A DNA stretch of 64,000 bases from Campylobacterales bacterium (lineage in GTDB: Bacteria > Campylobacterota > Campylobacteria > Campylobacterales > Sulfurimonadaceae): positions 124,001-188,000 of the forward strand of contig JAFGUB010000008.1 of the NCBI GenBank assembly GCA_016938735.1. The letters are read 5' to 3'. The position numbers and the translations under genes were made by a program. Positions 26,747-35,330 of the stretch are shown one piece after another. The notes under the pieces were generated by a model that had not been told where the DNA came from, did no database searches, and worked only from the letters and a program-made list of their open reading frames with translations. Numbering within the stretch: the stretch's first letter is position 1; each line of letters opens with the position of its first letter.

Positions 26747-27370
26747 TTAACCTCGAATCATACGCACCGCATTATCAACACTGAACTCCACATACGGATC
26801 GTGATTGAAATGGGCTTTGAGTGACTCTAGCAAGGGAATGTCTTCAGGCTGACCGATCTCTGCCATATAATCCACTGCCGTCATGGCAACGTTAATATCG
26901 GACTCGCTCTCAAGCAACTCGACAAGCATATCGCGCGATTCGGGGAAATTGACGTCACCTAATACATTGATCGCAAAAATACGCAAATCACGATCATCAC
27001 CAATCAAGAACTTAACAATGTAATACTTGATCGCTTCGCCGTAGTCTTGCAACACCCCGATCGCCAGATTGCGAATATAAGCATTGTGCAATTTAAGCAG
27101 CTCCATGACGGCTTCTATCGGCGCTTCAAGCGGATCCATCAAAGAGAGCGTTGAAGCGGCTTCGGCGTCAACTGCTTTCCCGGTTGATATATCCTTGAGT
27201 ATTTCGACAAGATAAAGCGCACCACCCGGGAACTTCACCATTTCATCCATGGCATACTTGCGCTCTTCAAAAGCATCGTGTATTTCAAAATAGCTTATAG
27301 CCTCTTCAAGCGTCTCAAATTTCGGAAAGGTTGCTACCTCTTGAATCGTGTGTTTTTTGATTAGCGCCAT
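26747..27370 (-). CDS. HEAT-repeat protein between cheB and cheR
   Basis: The 207-residue protein is built of helical repeats, for example NAYIRNLAIGVLQDYG, DRDLRIFAINVLGDVN and DINVAMTAVDYMAEIG, typical of HEAT/armadillo-like modules. Such proteins usually bind other proteins. Its placement 3 bases from cheR and 12 from cheB suggests an accessory part of the adaptation machinery, which is inference. Confidence 0.8.
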   Translation of the reverse strand: MALIKKHTIQEVATFPKFETLEEAISYFEIHDAFEERKYAMDEMVKFPGGALYLVEILKDISTGKAVDAEAASTLSLMDPLEAPIEAVMELLKLHNAYIRNLAIGVLQDYGEAIKYYIVKFLIGDDRDLRIFAINVLGDVNFPESRDMLVELLESESDINVAMTAVDYMAEIGQPEDIPLLESLKAHFNHDPYVEFSVDNAVRMIRG

Positions 27371-27382
27371 GACGGTCCCTCT

Positions 27383-28435
27383 TTACAACGTGACAATTTT
27401 TTTAACGATCTGCGGAAAATCGAGCTGCTCGGTCACTCCACCACGATCATAAGCCTCTTTAGGCATCCCGTAAACGGTAGCACTGGCTTCACTTTCGCCG
27501 ATGGTATACCCACCCGCCTGTTTGATGGCGACCATACCATCCGCACCGTCATCACCGATTCCAGTCAAAATCACAGCAATGATATTTTTTCCTCCGAACT
27601 GCTTGAGCGCGCTATGAAACATCTCATCGACACTTGGTTTGAAGAATCTTCCATTGTCCTCTTTCTCTTCACGAATCACAAACTTTCCGGAAACTTTTTT
27701 ACTGAAATGCATGTGTACGCCGCCTCTAGCGACATAGATATGCCCCGGCAACAGCTCTTGATTGTGCGCCGACTCATGTACATTCAAGGCACTGACTCTG
27801 TCTAAGCGCTCCGCAAAAGCCTTCGTAAACTTCTCAGGCATATGCTGAACGACACAGACGGGATAGGGGTAATGCGGCGGCAACGAGGCGCAAATTTGCT
27901 CTATCAAACCTGGACCGCCTGTCGAAGAACCCACCAACACCACCTTGCTAAACTCAGTCACTTGAGGTGTCGTTTTCACACGGCTCTCTCCTGATGAACG
28001 CATCCGCTGCACAGGACGCCGCCCCATACGCTCTAGCCGACGCTTTGGAATTGCGCTGAGTTGTTGCACTTTCTCAAGAATATCATCACGGTTTTCCCGC
28101 TTACCGACATTCATCGTGCCCGGTTTGGCTATGTAATCCAAAGCACCGAGCTCAAGCGCTTCAATCGTCGTTGAAGCATCTTCCGATGTCAGTGAGCTGA
28201 TCATCAGTATCGGCGTCGGATGGCTCTTCATAATCTCTTTGACCGCCGTTAGCCCATCCATGACCGGCATATTGACATCCATCGTAATGAGATCAAAAGC
28301 CTTTTTTTTGACACATTCGACTGCTTCTTGCCCGTTTTTGGCCGTCTCGATCTCATACCCTAGCGTTTCGATTATTTCACTCAACTGTTTGCGTACCAAA
28401 GCAGAGTCGTCAACAATCAGTACCTTCTTGCTCAT
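27383..28435 (-). CDS. cheB: Chemoreceptor methylesterase/deamidase CheB
   Basis: The 350-residue protein has an N-terminal receiver (VLIVDDSALVRK, phosphoacceptor in ITMDVNMPVMDG near residue 56, AKPGT) and a C-terminal methylesterase domain with catalytic Ser in VLVGSSTGGPG, His in VVQHMPEKFT and Asp in LTGIGDDGADGM. It removes methyl groups from receptors when phosphorylated by CheA. Its ATG overlaps the triple-CheW stop by four bases. Confidence 0.95.
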   Translation of the reverse strand: MSKKVLIVDDSALVRKQLSEIIETLGYEIETAKNGQEAVECVKKKAFDLITMDVNMPVMDGLTAVKEIMKSHPTPILMISSLTSEDASTTIEALELGALDYIAKPGTMNVGKRENRDDILEKVQQLSAIPKRRLERMGRRPVQRMRSSGESRVKTTPQVTEFSKVVLVGSSTGGPGLIEQICASLPPHYPYPVCVVQHMPEKFTKAFAERLDRVSALNVHESAHNQELLPGHIYVARGGVHMHFSKKVSGKFVIREEKEDNGRFFKPSVDEMFHSALKQFGGKNIIAVILTGIGDDGADGMVAIKQAGGYTIGESEASATVYGMPKEAYDRGGVTEQLDFPQIVKKIVTL

Positions 28436-29805
28436 GCGGCAACCTTTTCATGCGATAACTGATGAATATCAAAAAGAAGTGCCAACCGTTTGCCTCCGTC
28501 AAGGTAGATTACATGTGAAAAGAACGTGCTGTGTTCTCGCTCTTCTCTAAGCTGCGTTTTGGAGATCCCCATAACATCGCTCACGCTTTCGACACAAAAT
28601 GCAATGCGATACCCTTTCATTTGGCAAACAACAATTTTCTGTTCTGCCGAGGCACGCTGCGGCTTTCCGAGCCATTCGTAAATCGATACTACCGTTACAA
28701 CCTGTCCGCGAATATTAATCACCCCATGAACATAAAGAGGCGCATCCACAAAAGGAGTCACAGGCATCCAATCAATAATTTCGACAACATCTTCTATGCT
28801 GATGGCATACTCTTCTTGATCCAATTTGAAGATAATAACCTCCATCGCGATATCCCGTTCTACTTTGGACTGCTTCATCGACAGTGATGCATCATTACCT
28901 TGTTCAGTGTCACTAAACAACTGATCCATCACTTCAGCACCGATGATGGACACAAGCTGATCTTCATTGCGGATCACGCCGCTGATTTTTTGGTCTGCAA
29001 AGTTCGGCGGCATCACATCAATCAGGCCCTTCTCCACCATTTGAATATCGAGTATCTGATCGACCACCAACCCCAAAGTTCTTCCTTCGCGTTCCGTCAC
29101 CAAAACCCTGTTTTTATCGCTCAAACGATCATCAAATCCAAAAAAACGACGCAAATCAGCGATCATCAAGAGTTGCTCTCTAAGCGAGATCATGCCGAGT
29201 ATCTCCTGTCTGCTACCGGCAATCGGCACAATTTCCGATGGGAAAGCGATGATCTCTTTGAGCAGATCAATCGCGATGGCATAGTGCTCTTGAGACATAC
29301 GCACAAAAAGATAGCGTTCTGCACTGCTTTGAGTCTGCTTGACCGCAGAGCGGAGTGCATACCCCTCTCGCACTTCTATCGGCACAAAAGAGCGAATCTT
29401 CACGCCGGATAAAAGCTGATGAATGTCAAGTATCTGCACGATCTCTTGTTGATACTTATAAAGGGCTATAACCGCATCTTGGGGATCCTCGATCAGTTCG
29501 ACATCGCGCGCTTCAACACCAACCGTATCACTCACCTCTGATACCAATAAAGCGTCAACGCCATTACTCAATGTCAACAGGCGGGTATGCTCGCTCTCTA
29601 ACTCCACCGCATCCGATGAAAGCAACATGCTCAGGTCAAATACCGTCACAATGTTGCCGCTGACAGCACTAAGCCCAACAATATTAGGTGAAGAGAGCAC
29701 GACGGGTGTCACAAACGGTACGCGTAAAATCTGATCGATCAATGCAGTCTCAATACCGTAACTGACTGAACCGTCTTTGACGATCAAGATCTCTTCAAAA
29801 TGCAT
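28432..29805 (-). CDS. Triple CheW-domain coupling protein
   Basis: The 457-residue protein contains three consecutive CheW-like domains, starting near residues 4 (EEILIVKDGSVSYGIET), 165 (RYLFVRMSQEHYAIAIDLLKEI) and 322 (MEVIIFKLDQEEYAISIEDVVEI). Tandem CheW proteins can cross-link receptors and CheA. Three domains here plus two separate CheW-CZB proteins is rich for one array. It begins two bases after the receptor gene. Confidence 0.88.
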   Translation of the reverse strand: MHFEEILIVKDGSVSYGIETALIDQILRVPFVTPVVLSSPNIVGLSAVSGNIVTVFDLSMLLSSDAVELESEHTRLLTLSNGVDALLVSEVSDTVGVEARDVELIEDPQDAVIALYKYQQEIVQILDIHQLLSGVKIRSFVPIEVREGYALRSAVKQTQSSAERYLFVRMSQEHYAIAIDLLKEIIAFPSEIVPIAGSRQEILGMISLREQLLMIADLRRFFGFDDRLSDKNRVLVTEREGRTLGLVVDQILDIQMVEKGLIDVMPPNFADQKISGVIRNEDQLVSIIGAEVMDQLFSDTEQGNDASLSMKQSKVERDIAMEVIIFKLDQEEYAISIEDVVEIIDWMPVTPFVDAPLYVHGVINIRGQVVTVVSIYEWLGKPQRASAEQKIVVCQMKGYRIAFCVESVSDVMGISKTQLREEREHSTFFSHVIYLDGGKRLALLFDIHQLSHEKVAA

Positions 29806-29807
29806 AC

Positions 29808-31694
29808 TTAACCTTGCTGGAGCTCATCAGCCATTACAGCCAACTCTTCAACACCTTCACTGATATGCGTGATGGTTTCAATAATCAGCTCACTGGCCTT
29901 TCGTGACTCCATTGCATTGCGCGCAGAGAGCTCCACCGCTTTTTGAATTTCACTGACCCCGATCAATACCTGATTGAGCCCTTCAAGATTTTGATCGTTA
30001 ATCGTCTTAAGACCCGTAAAGCGATCAAGCAATTCAATCAACATGTTGGTAATCGACTCGACATCGCCGACGAGGCGGTTAATCTGATGGCGCTCACTGT
30101 CTTGCCCCCCCAAAAGCTTGAGCCAATCGGTGCGCACCATGTCAATTTCGCTGTTCATCGATTCAATCGTGTCGTTAATCTTGTCGGTATTGGCTTCGGA
30201 ATCTTTGGCAAGATTGCGGATATCTGAGCTAACAACGGCAAAGCCCTTTCCAAAATCGCCGGCACGCGCAGCTTCGATCGATCCGCTGATGGCCAGCATA
30301 TTGAGCTGAATAATGGAGTTGGAGATATTGCCGACCGTCTTGTCTACGTTGCGCGTCTCTTTAACGATCACTTCGAGTTCACGGCTGGCGGTGCCCCCTT
30401 GAGACATAGAGGCTTCAAAAGCGCTGCCGATACTCTTAAGCTCATTGCGCACGTCACTGAAGGAGACTTTGAGCAGATCGAAATTGCGTCGACCGATCTC
30501 GATGAGCGCATTAATGTCTTTGGAATTTTGGATACCGCCCTCAACCAGCTCTTTATTGGACAAGACGCTTTGATTGGTCGTATTGGAAGATTTTTCAATC
30601 TGATTAAGTGCGTCGTTGACCTCATTGAGCGATTTTTGGATATCCTCCATGGCGCTGCCGATCGCATCGGCGGAAGCAGCAATCTCTTCAGCAGACTTCA
30701 TCGTATCGGTTGAGTATTTAAGCTCCTCAGCCAGATTAGAGAGCTCTTTGATGTCGTCTTCCGTCTGCGCCAAAGCATTGGACTGCACTTCGATGCCGCT
30801 GAGCGTTCGCTCTACCGAGTGAGCGATATCTTGTGACGCCTTTGCAATTTCCGCGCTTCCATCATTGATCTTACCGATTGTGGTTCCGAGATGACGCGTA
30901 AAACTGTTCATATTGCGCGCTGCTTCGACCGTAAAGGTGGCGATTTTGGTGAGTTCCTCCATCTTTGCCGTCAGTTTCGTGCCGCGTCCGCCGGTGTTCT
31001 CAATGATTTCAGTCGTACCGACAATGCTCTTGATGATATTGTCGATACTGCCTTGAATTTTATTGACCAGTTCGGAGATGAATTCAGCATTTTTTTCACT
31101 CTCTCCTGCCAATGCCCGAGTTTCGTCGGCGACAACCGCGAAGCCCTTACCATGCTCTTTAGCACGGCTCGCTTCAATGGCAGCATTAAGCGCAAGCAAA
31201 TTCGTCTGATCGGCGATTTTGGCAATAAATCCAACCGCTTCACCGATGTTTTCCGAAGACGCCTTAAGCTCTTCTGATTTTTTGGAAGACTGTTTGGCCA
31301 CATCAACCGCATTATTCATGCGTTCTACCGACTGATTGATGGTTTTGACCGCAACCATAACGTTTTCACCCGTAGAGAGTGTCGATGAGATCACGGTATC
31401 GATGCTACTGCCCATGCGGGTAATGTTGCTACTGATTCCTTTAACGTTTTTAAGCGCTTGTTCGCTTGCGCCGCTGTTCTCTTCAGCCGCTGTAGCGATC
31501 TGTTCCATTGAGGATTTAAGTTGTTCGATTGCACTGACGCTCTCTTGCGCATTGTCCAAAATGGTCGTCGCCACGCCTGCGATGCTTTCGGAGATCTGCT
31601 GCTGTTTGGCCAAAGTGCGCTGACGACGCTTATCACCCGACTGATTTGCTACCGCTGATGCGGAAGTGGTATTGCTTCTTTTGACTAGTGCCAT
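29808..31694 (-). CDS. Cytoplasmic chemoreceptor with two signalling hairpin tips and no sensor domain
   Basis: The 628-residue protein has no membrane helix or recognisable ligand-binding domain. Two receptor tips are visible: [20 protein letters not shown] with [15 protein letters not shown] (about residues 160-200), and a divergent second, NSIIQLNMLAISGSIEAARAG with GKGFAVVSSDIRNLA (about 450-490). Both sit in long heptad-rich helices. There is no C-terminal CheR-binding pentapeptide (it ends DELQQG). The gene upstream encodes an Aer/CetB-like PAS protein, so sensing probably comes from that partner. Confidence 0.87.
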   Translation of the reverse strand: MALVKRSNTTSASAVANQSGDKRRQRTLAKQQQISESIAGVATTILDNAQESVSAIEQLKSSMEQIATAAEENSGASEQALKNVKGISSNITRMGSSIDTVISSTLSTGENVMVAVKTINQSVERMNNAVDVAKQSSKKSEELKASSENIGEAVGFIAKIADQTNLLALNAAIEASRAKEHGKGFAVVADETRALAGESEKNAEFISELVNKIQGSIDNIIKSIVGTTEIIENTGGRGTKLTAKMEELTKIATFTVEAARNMNSFTRHLGTTIGKINDGSAEIAKASQDIAHSVERTLSGIEVQSNALAQTEDDIKELSNLAEELKYSTDTMKSAEEIAASADAIGSAMEDIQKSLNEVNDALNQIEKSSNTTNQSVLSNKELVEGGIQNSKDINALIEIGRRNFDLLKVSFSDVRNELKSIGSAFEASMSQGGTASRELEVIVKETRNVDKTVGNISNSIIQLNMLAISGSIEAARAGDFGKGFAVVSSDIRNLAKDSEANTDKINDTIESMNSEIDMVRTDWLKLLGGQDSERHQINRLVGDVESITNMLIELLDRFTGLKTINDQNLEGLNQVLIGVSEIQKAVELSARNAMESRKASELIIETITHISEGVEELAVMADELQQG

Positions 31695-31710
31695 TGATCC
31701 TCTCCCCTTA

Positions 31711-32139
31711 TTAATCTAGTGTTGCGTAGAGCTCTTGAGCTCTTTTAATCTCTTCTCTTGAAGGCTTCACCCGAATCGAGACATACTTGATGTTGCCATT
31801 CGTATCGGTAGAGCGTAAAACCGTCGCATAGACCCAATAGTAGCCTCCTCCCTTGCGTGCATTCTTAACATAACCAGTCCAAAACCCTTTGCTTTGCACA
31901 TCGTCCCAAAGTGATTTAAACGCCGCGCGTGGCATATCCGGATGACGCACAACATTGTGCGGCTGGCCGATCAGATCTGCCTTGCTCATATTGGCAACTT
32001 TTAAAAATGACTCGCTCGCATACGTAACGATCCCTTTTTCATCGGTCTCCGACAAAAGGTAGAGATCGTTGTAGAGAAGCTCTCCGTCTTCTAAAAACGT
32101 CAACCCTTCCGCGCTGAGCGTTTTGTCTTTTACTGACAT
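31711..32139 (-). CDS. Stand-alone Aer/CetB-like PAS energy-taxis sensor
   Basis: The 142-residue protein is a single PAS domain with the Aer-type signature NVVRHPDMPRAAFKSLWDD near residue 63, and GFWTGYVKNARKGGGYYWV. In Aer and Campylobacter CetB this PAS binds FAD and reports redox or energy state. CetB works with a separate receptor, CetA. Here the receptor gene follows 16 bases downstream, so a bipartite redox receptor is likely. GGAGG precedes the ATG. It is the first gene of the chemosensory operon. Confidence 0.88.
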   Translation of the reverse strand: MSVKDKTLSAEGLTFLEDGELLYNDLYLLSETDEKGIVTYASESFLKVANMSKADLIGQPHNVVRHPDMPRAAFKSLWDDVQSKGFWTGYVKNARKGGGYYWVYATVLRSTDTNGNIKYVSIRVKPSREEIKRAQELYATLD

Positions 32140-32294
32140 GTTATCCTCCAGACCTAGTTAGCTTGATAACGTCAGCATACCTGTCTGAGTCTGATAGTAG
32201 GATTAAAGTGAAGCGTGATGAATGAAAGAGTATCGAAGTGAGAGAGACGGTTGCGCAGGATCGTGGATCCTTGGCAGCCGGAAAATGCAAAAAG
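32140..32294. other. Intergenic region upstream of the chemosensory operon and downstream of rpsO
   Basis: These 155 bases must contain the operon promoter. The best -10 is TACTAT on the minus strand (32199-32194), which is weak. A short imperfect dyad (AGGATC...GATCCT, about 32260) follows rpsO without a U-run. No gene was found. Confidence 0.4.
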
Positions 32295-32570
32295 TTAAAT
32301 GTTGTCGCGAATATTGAGCGTATCAACAAGGTTTTTGTATTGCTCTTTGTTGGTGCGCTTGAGATAACGCATCAAACGGCGGCGCTGACCTACGAGTTTG
32401 AGCAGACCAAGACGTGAAGCGTGATCCTTGCTGTGCTCTTTAAGATGCTCTGTGAGCTCTACAATGCGTGTTGTCAAAAGTGCGATCTGCACTTCGCTAG
32501 AACCCGTATCGTTCTCTGAACGACCGAATTGTTTGATGATTGCCTCTTTTTTCGCCGTATCCAAAGCCAT
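32295..32570 (-). CDS. rpsO: 30S ribosomal protein S15
   Basis: The 91-residue protein matches S15 over its length: [50 protein letters not shown]. It binds 16S rRNA early in small-subunit assembly. AGGAGG lies before the ATG and a TATAAT about 65 bases upstream. The leader may carry S15 autoregulation, but I see no definite structure. Confidence 0.97.
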   Translation of the reverse strand: MALDTAKKEAIIKQFGRSENDTGSSEVQIALLTTRIVELTEHLKEHSKDHASRLGLLKLVGQRRRLMRYLKRTNKEQYKNLVDTLNIRDNI

Positions 32571-32634
32571 GATAGACCTCCTGATGGGTATTTAAGTATG
32601 AGACCTTAAGAGGCTAGCTTAAAGTCGAGCCGGA

Positions 32635-32640
32635 ATTATA
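32635..32640 (-). promoter_or_regulatory. TATAAT -10 box of rpsO
   Basis: A perfect TATAAT on the minus strand, preceded by a T-rich stretch, lies about 65 bases upstream of the rpsO start and faces away from the Rrf2 gene. Confidence 0.65.
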
Positions 32641-32704
32641 GCCAAAAAAGTATAAAAAGCCGATCTACTTTGATCATGCGGCCCAACCCAAAGCTTTCGC
32701 TCTC

Positions 32705-32731
32705 TATAATGCACCTCTTACATGTAAAGGA
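32705..32731 (+). promoter_or_regulatory. Promoter, TTACATGTAA palindrome and ribosome binding site of the Rrf2 gene
   Basis: TATAAT occupies 32705-32710, the palindrome 32718-32727, and AAAGGAG 32725-32731. Transcription would start about at the palindrome's left edge, so a protein bound there could block initiation or the start of elongation. The Rrf2 protein encoded next is one candidate binder. Confidence 0.6.
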
Positions 32732-32736
32732 GATTC

Positions 32737-33141
32737 ATGCTACTGACGCGCGCCAGTGAATATGCCCTGCTCTCGCTGATCGTTCTGGCCAAATCTTCCA
32801 AACCGCTCGATGCCGAAACCCTTGCCAAAGAGCTCGACATCTCCAAAAGTTTTTTGGCCAAAATCCTTCAAAGCCTCGCCAGAGCAGAACTGATCAGCTC
32901 TTATAAAGGCGCCAACGGAGGCTTTGCCCTCAACGACACCTCTCTAGGCCGTAGTGTCCTTGAAATTATGTCCGCTGCCGAAGGGAAAAATCCCGTTGTA
33001 CTTGAGTGCTCACCTTCGCTTGAAAGCTGCCCTTCGGAGCGGGCTTCAACCTGTCGTATATGGCCCTTCATCAACCGTCTGCAAGGAAAGATTGACGCGT
33101 TTTTAGGTACCCTTACTCTTCAAGATATCCTACAAGAGTAA
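32737..33141 (+). CDS. Rrf2-family transcriptional regulator
   Basis: The 134-residue protein has a winged-helix N-terminus (LTRASEYALLSLIVLAKSS, LDISKSFLAKILQSLARAELISSYKGANGGF), as in IscR/NsrR/RsrR. Cysteines in LECSPSLESC and STCRIWPF (three or four Cys) could hold an iron-sulphur cluster that senses redox, NO or iron status. It lies two bases before flhA, so it is probably cotranscribed with it. Confidence 0.9.
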   Translation: MLLTRASEYALLSLIVLAKSSKPLDAETLAKELDISKSFLAKILQSLARAELISSYKGANGGFALNDTSLGRSVLEIMSAAEGKNPVVLECSPSLESCPSERASTCRIWPFINRLQGKIDAFLGTLTLQDILQE

Positions 33142-33143
33142 TC

Positions 33144-35321
33144 GTGGCCCGCGCAAAGACGACCAAGCAGCAGTTTAACGACGTATTAACCTTTCTCTTC
33201 GAGTCTCGCGATCTCGGTGTCGTTGCGTTTGTCATGGCAATTTTGGCCATTATCATCGTACCACTGCCCAGTGCACTGCTCGATCTGATGCTCACCCTCT
33301 CCATCGCCGTGGCCGTGCTGATACTGCTCATTTCGCTTTACATTCCCAAGCCCACCGATCTGACCACCTTTCCGACGCTGCTGCTGATCGTGACGCTTTT
33401 TCGGCTGGCACTCAACATCGCCACCACGCGGATGATTCTGAGCCACGGCAACGAAGGGCCCGACGCCGTCAGTGACATCATCAGCAGCTTCGGCACCTTT
33501 GTGGTCGGCGGCAATTACGTGATCGGTATCATCGTCTTTAGTATTTTGGTGCTGATCAACTTCATGGTCATCACCAAAGGCTCCACCCGCGTCGCCGAAG
33601 TCGCCGCCCGCTTCACCCTCGATGCAATGCCCGGTAAACAGATGGCCATCGACGCCGACCTCAATGCGGGGCTGATCGATGAAAAAGAGGCCAAAGAGCG
33701 CCGCGCGGAGATCTTGCAGACCGCCAACTTCTACGGAGCGATGGACGGTTCGAGCAAATTTGTCAAAGGCGACGCCGTCGCGGGCATTATCATCACCTTG
33801 ATCAACATCATCGGCGGCTTGCTCATCGGCGTCTTTCAGTTCGATCTGGATGTCAAAACCAGCGCTTCGGTCTACACCATCCTCACCATCGGTGACGGTC
33901 TGGTCTCGCAAATTCCCGCACTCATCATCTCGACTGCCACCGGTATCATGATCACCCGCTCCTCAAGCGACGGCAGCAACTTCGCCGAAGGCACCATCAA
34001 TCAGCTCATGGGCAATGCCCGCACCATGATGATTGTGGGCTTTATCATGGGGGTATTCGCGCTAGTGCCGGGCCTTCCGACACTCTCGATGGGCTTTGTC
34101 GCCATTTTATTCGGCGCATTGGGATATGCCCTCTATAAATATGATCGGGGCGAATTTACCATCTTTAATACCCCCAGTGCCAAAGCTCCTCCGGCCAAAA
34201 AAAGCGCAAGTAGCGCTTCACCTGAAGGAGCGCAGAGTGTGCCCAAAAAGAGCGCCGAACAGATCGCCAAAGAGGAGGAGGCGGCGCTTGATGATATCTT
34301 GAAAGTCGAAATGCTCGAACTCACACTGGGGTATCAACTCATTCGTCTCGCCGACAGCGCACAAGGCGGTGACCTGCTTGAGCGCATCCGCTCCATGCGC
34401 CGCAAAATCGCCTCACAGCTCGGATTTTTGATGCCGCAAGTGCGCATCCGCGATAATCTGCATTTGCGCTCCGATCGATACGAAATCCTGCTCAAAGGGG
34501 TGAGCATCGGTGAAGGCAGCATCCAGCCCGAACGCTTTTTAGCGATGGACAGCGGTATGGCCACCGGTGATATTCCGGGTGAACCGACCAAAGAGCCCGC
34601 GTTTGGACTCGATGCGCTCTGGATCAGACCCGAGCACAAAGAGGAGGCGATCATGTACGGCTACACCGTCGTTGATCCCTCTACGGTCATCTCAACCCAC
34701 ATGAGCGAACTGGTCAAGCGCCACGCGGAAGAGCTCCTCACCCGCCAAGAGACGCAGTCCCTACTTGAAAAGATCAAGGGCAGCTACCCCGTCGTCGTCG
34801 AAGATCTCTTCAAGGTGGCCAATATCGGTCTGATCCAGCGCATCTTCAAAGCCCTTTTGCATGAGAAGATTCCGCTCACCGATATGCTCACCATTCTTGA
34901 AACCATTGCCGACATCGCCGAATACACCAAAAACGTCGAGATCATTACCGAGCAGGTGCGTGCCCGTCTCTCGCGCGTCATTACCAAGATGTACAGCGGC
35001 GAAGATGGCGTCATCCGTCTGCTCACCTTTGATACCGTCAGCGAGCAGAAGATGCTTGACAAGTCTCAGGAGCAAGAGGGCATACGCCATCTGCTGCTCA
35101 GCGTCGGCGAGATCAACCAACTCATTCAAGCCACCAGCCAGAAAGCGGCCGAGCTGCTGCAAAAAGCGGTCTCACCCGTCATTATCATCGTCGATCCGCA
35201 GTTGCGCCGACCGTTAGCCGAGATCTTCGAACGCTTCAGTCTCGACGTGCTCACGCTCTCACACGCCGAAATCGACTCAAGCGCTAAGTTTGAAGTCCTC
35301 GGCTCCATTTCAATCGTTTAA
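33144..35321 (+). CDS. flhA: Flagellar type III export apparatus protein FlhA
   Basis: The 725-residue protein (GTG start two bases after the Rrf2 stop) has about eight N-terminal membrane helices (to about residue 330), the conserved cytoplasmic loop TRVAEVAARFTLDAMPGKQMAIDADLNAG near residue 150, a linker rich in Ala/Lys/Ser, and the C-terminal export-chaperone docking domain. It forms the nonameric export gate for flagellar substrates. Confidence 0.97.
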   Translation: MARAKTTKQQFNDVLTFLFESRDLGVVAFVMAILAIIIVPLPSALLDLMLTLSIAVAVLILLISLYIPKPTDLTTFPTLLLIVTLFRLALNIATTRMILSHGNEGPDAVSDIISSFGTFVVGGNYVIGIIVFSILVLINFMVITKGSTRVAEVAARFTLDAMPGKQMAIDADLNAGLIDEKEAKERRAEILQTANFYGAMDGSSKFVKGDAVAGIIITLINIIGGLLIGVFQFDLDVKTSASVYTILTIGDGLVSQIPALIISTATGIMITRSSSDGSNFAEGTINQLMGNARTMMIVGFIMGVFALVPGLPTLSMGFVAILFGALGYALYKYDRGEFTIFNTPSAKAPPAKKSASSASPEGAQSVPKKSAEQIAKEEEAALDDILKVEMLELTLGYQLIRLADSAQGGDLLERIRSMRRKIASQLGFLMPQVRIRDNLHLRSDRYEILLKGVSIGEGSIQPERFLAMDSGMATGDIPGEPTKEPAFGLDALWIRPEHKEEAIMYGYTVVDPSTVISTHMSELVKRHAEELLTRQETQSLLEKIKGSYPVVVEDLFKVANIGLIQRIFKALLHEKIPLTDMLTILETIADIAEYTKNVEIITEQVRARLSRVITKMYSGEDGVIRLLTFDTVSEQKMLDKSQEQEGIRHLLLSVGEINQLIQATSQKAAELLQKAVSPVIIIVDPQLRRPLAEIFERFSLDVLTLSHAEIDSSAKFEVLGSISIV

Positions 35322-35330
35322 GGAATATTT

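Noticed and set aside
28510-28517. Near copies of the palindrome (TACATGTG at 28510, AACATGTA near 44207, TTACATGG near 59323)
   Set aside because: Each has a mismatch in the 8-base core and such near matches are expected by chance; they were not counted.
32255-32275. Hairpin AGGATC-GTG-GATCCT as an rpsO terminator
   Set aside because: The stem is only six base pairs and no U-tract follows.
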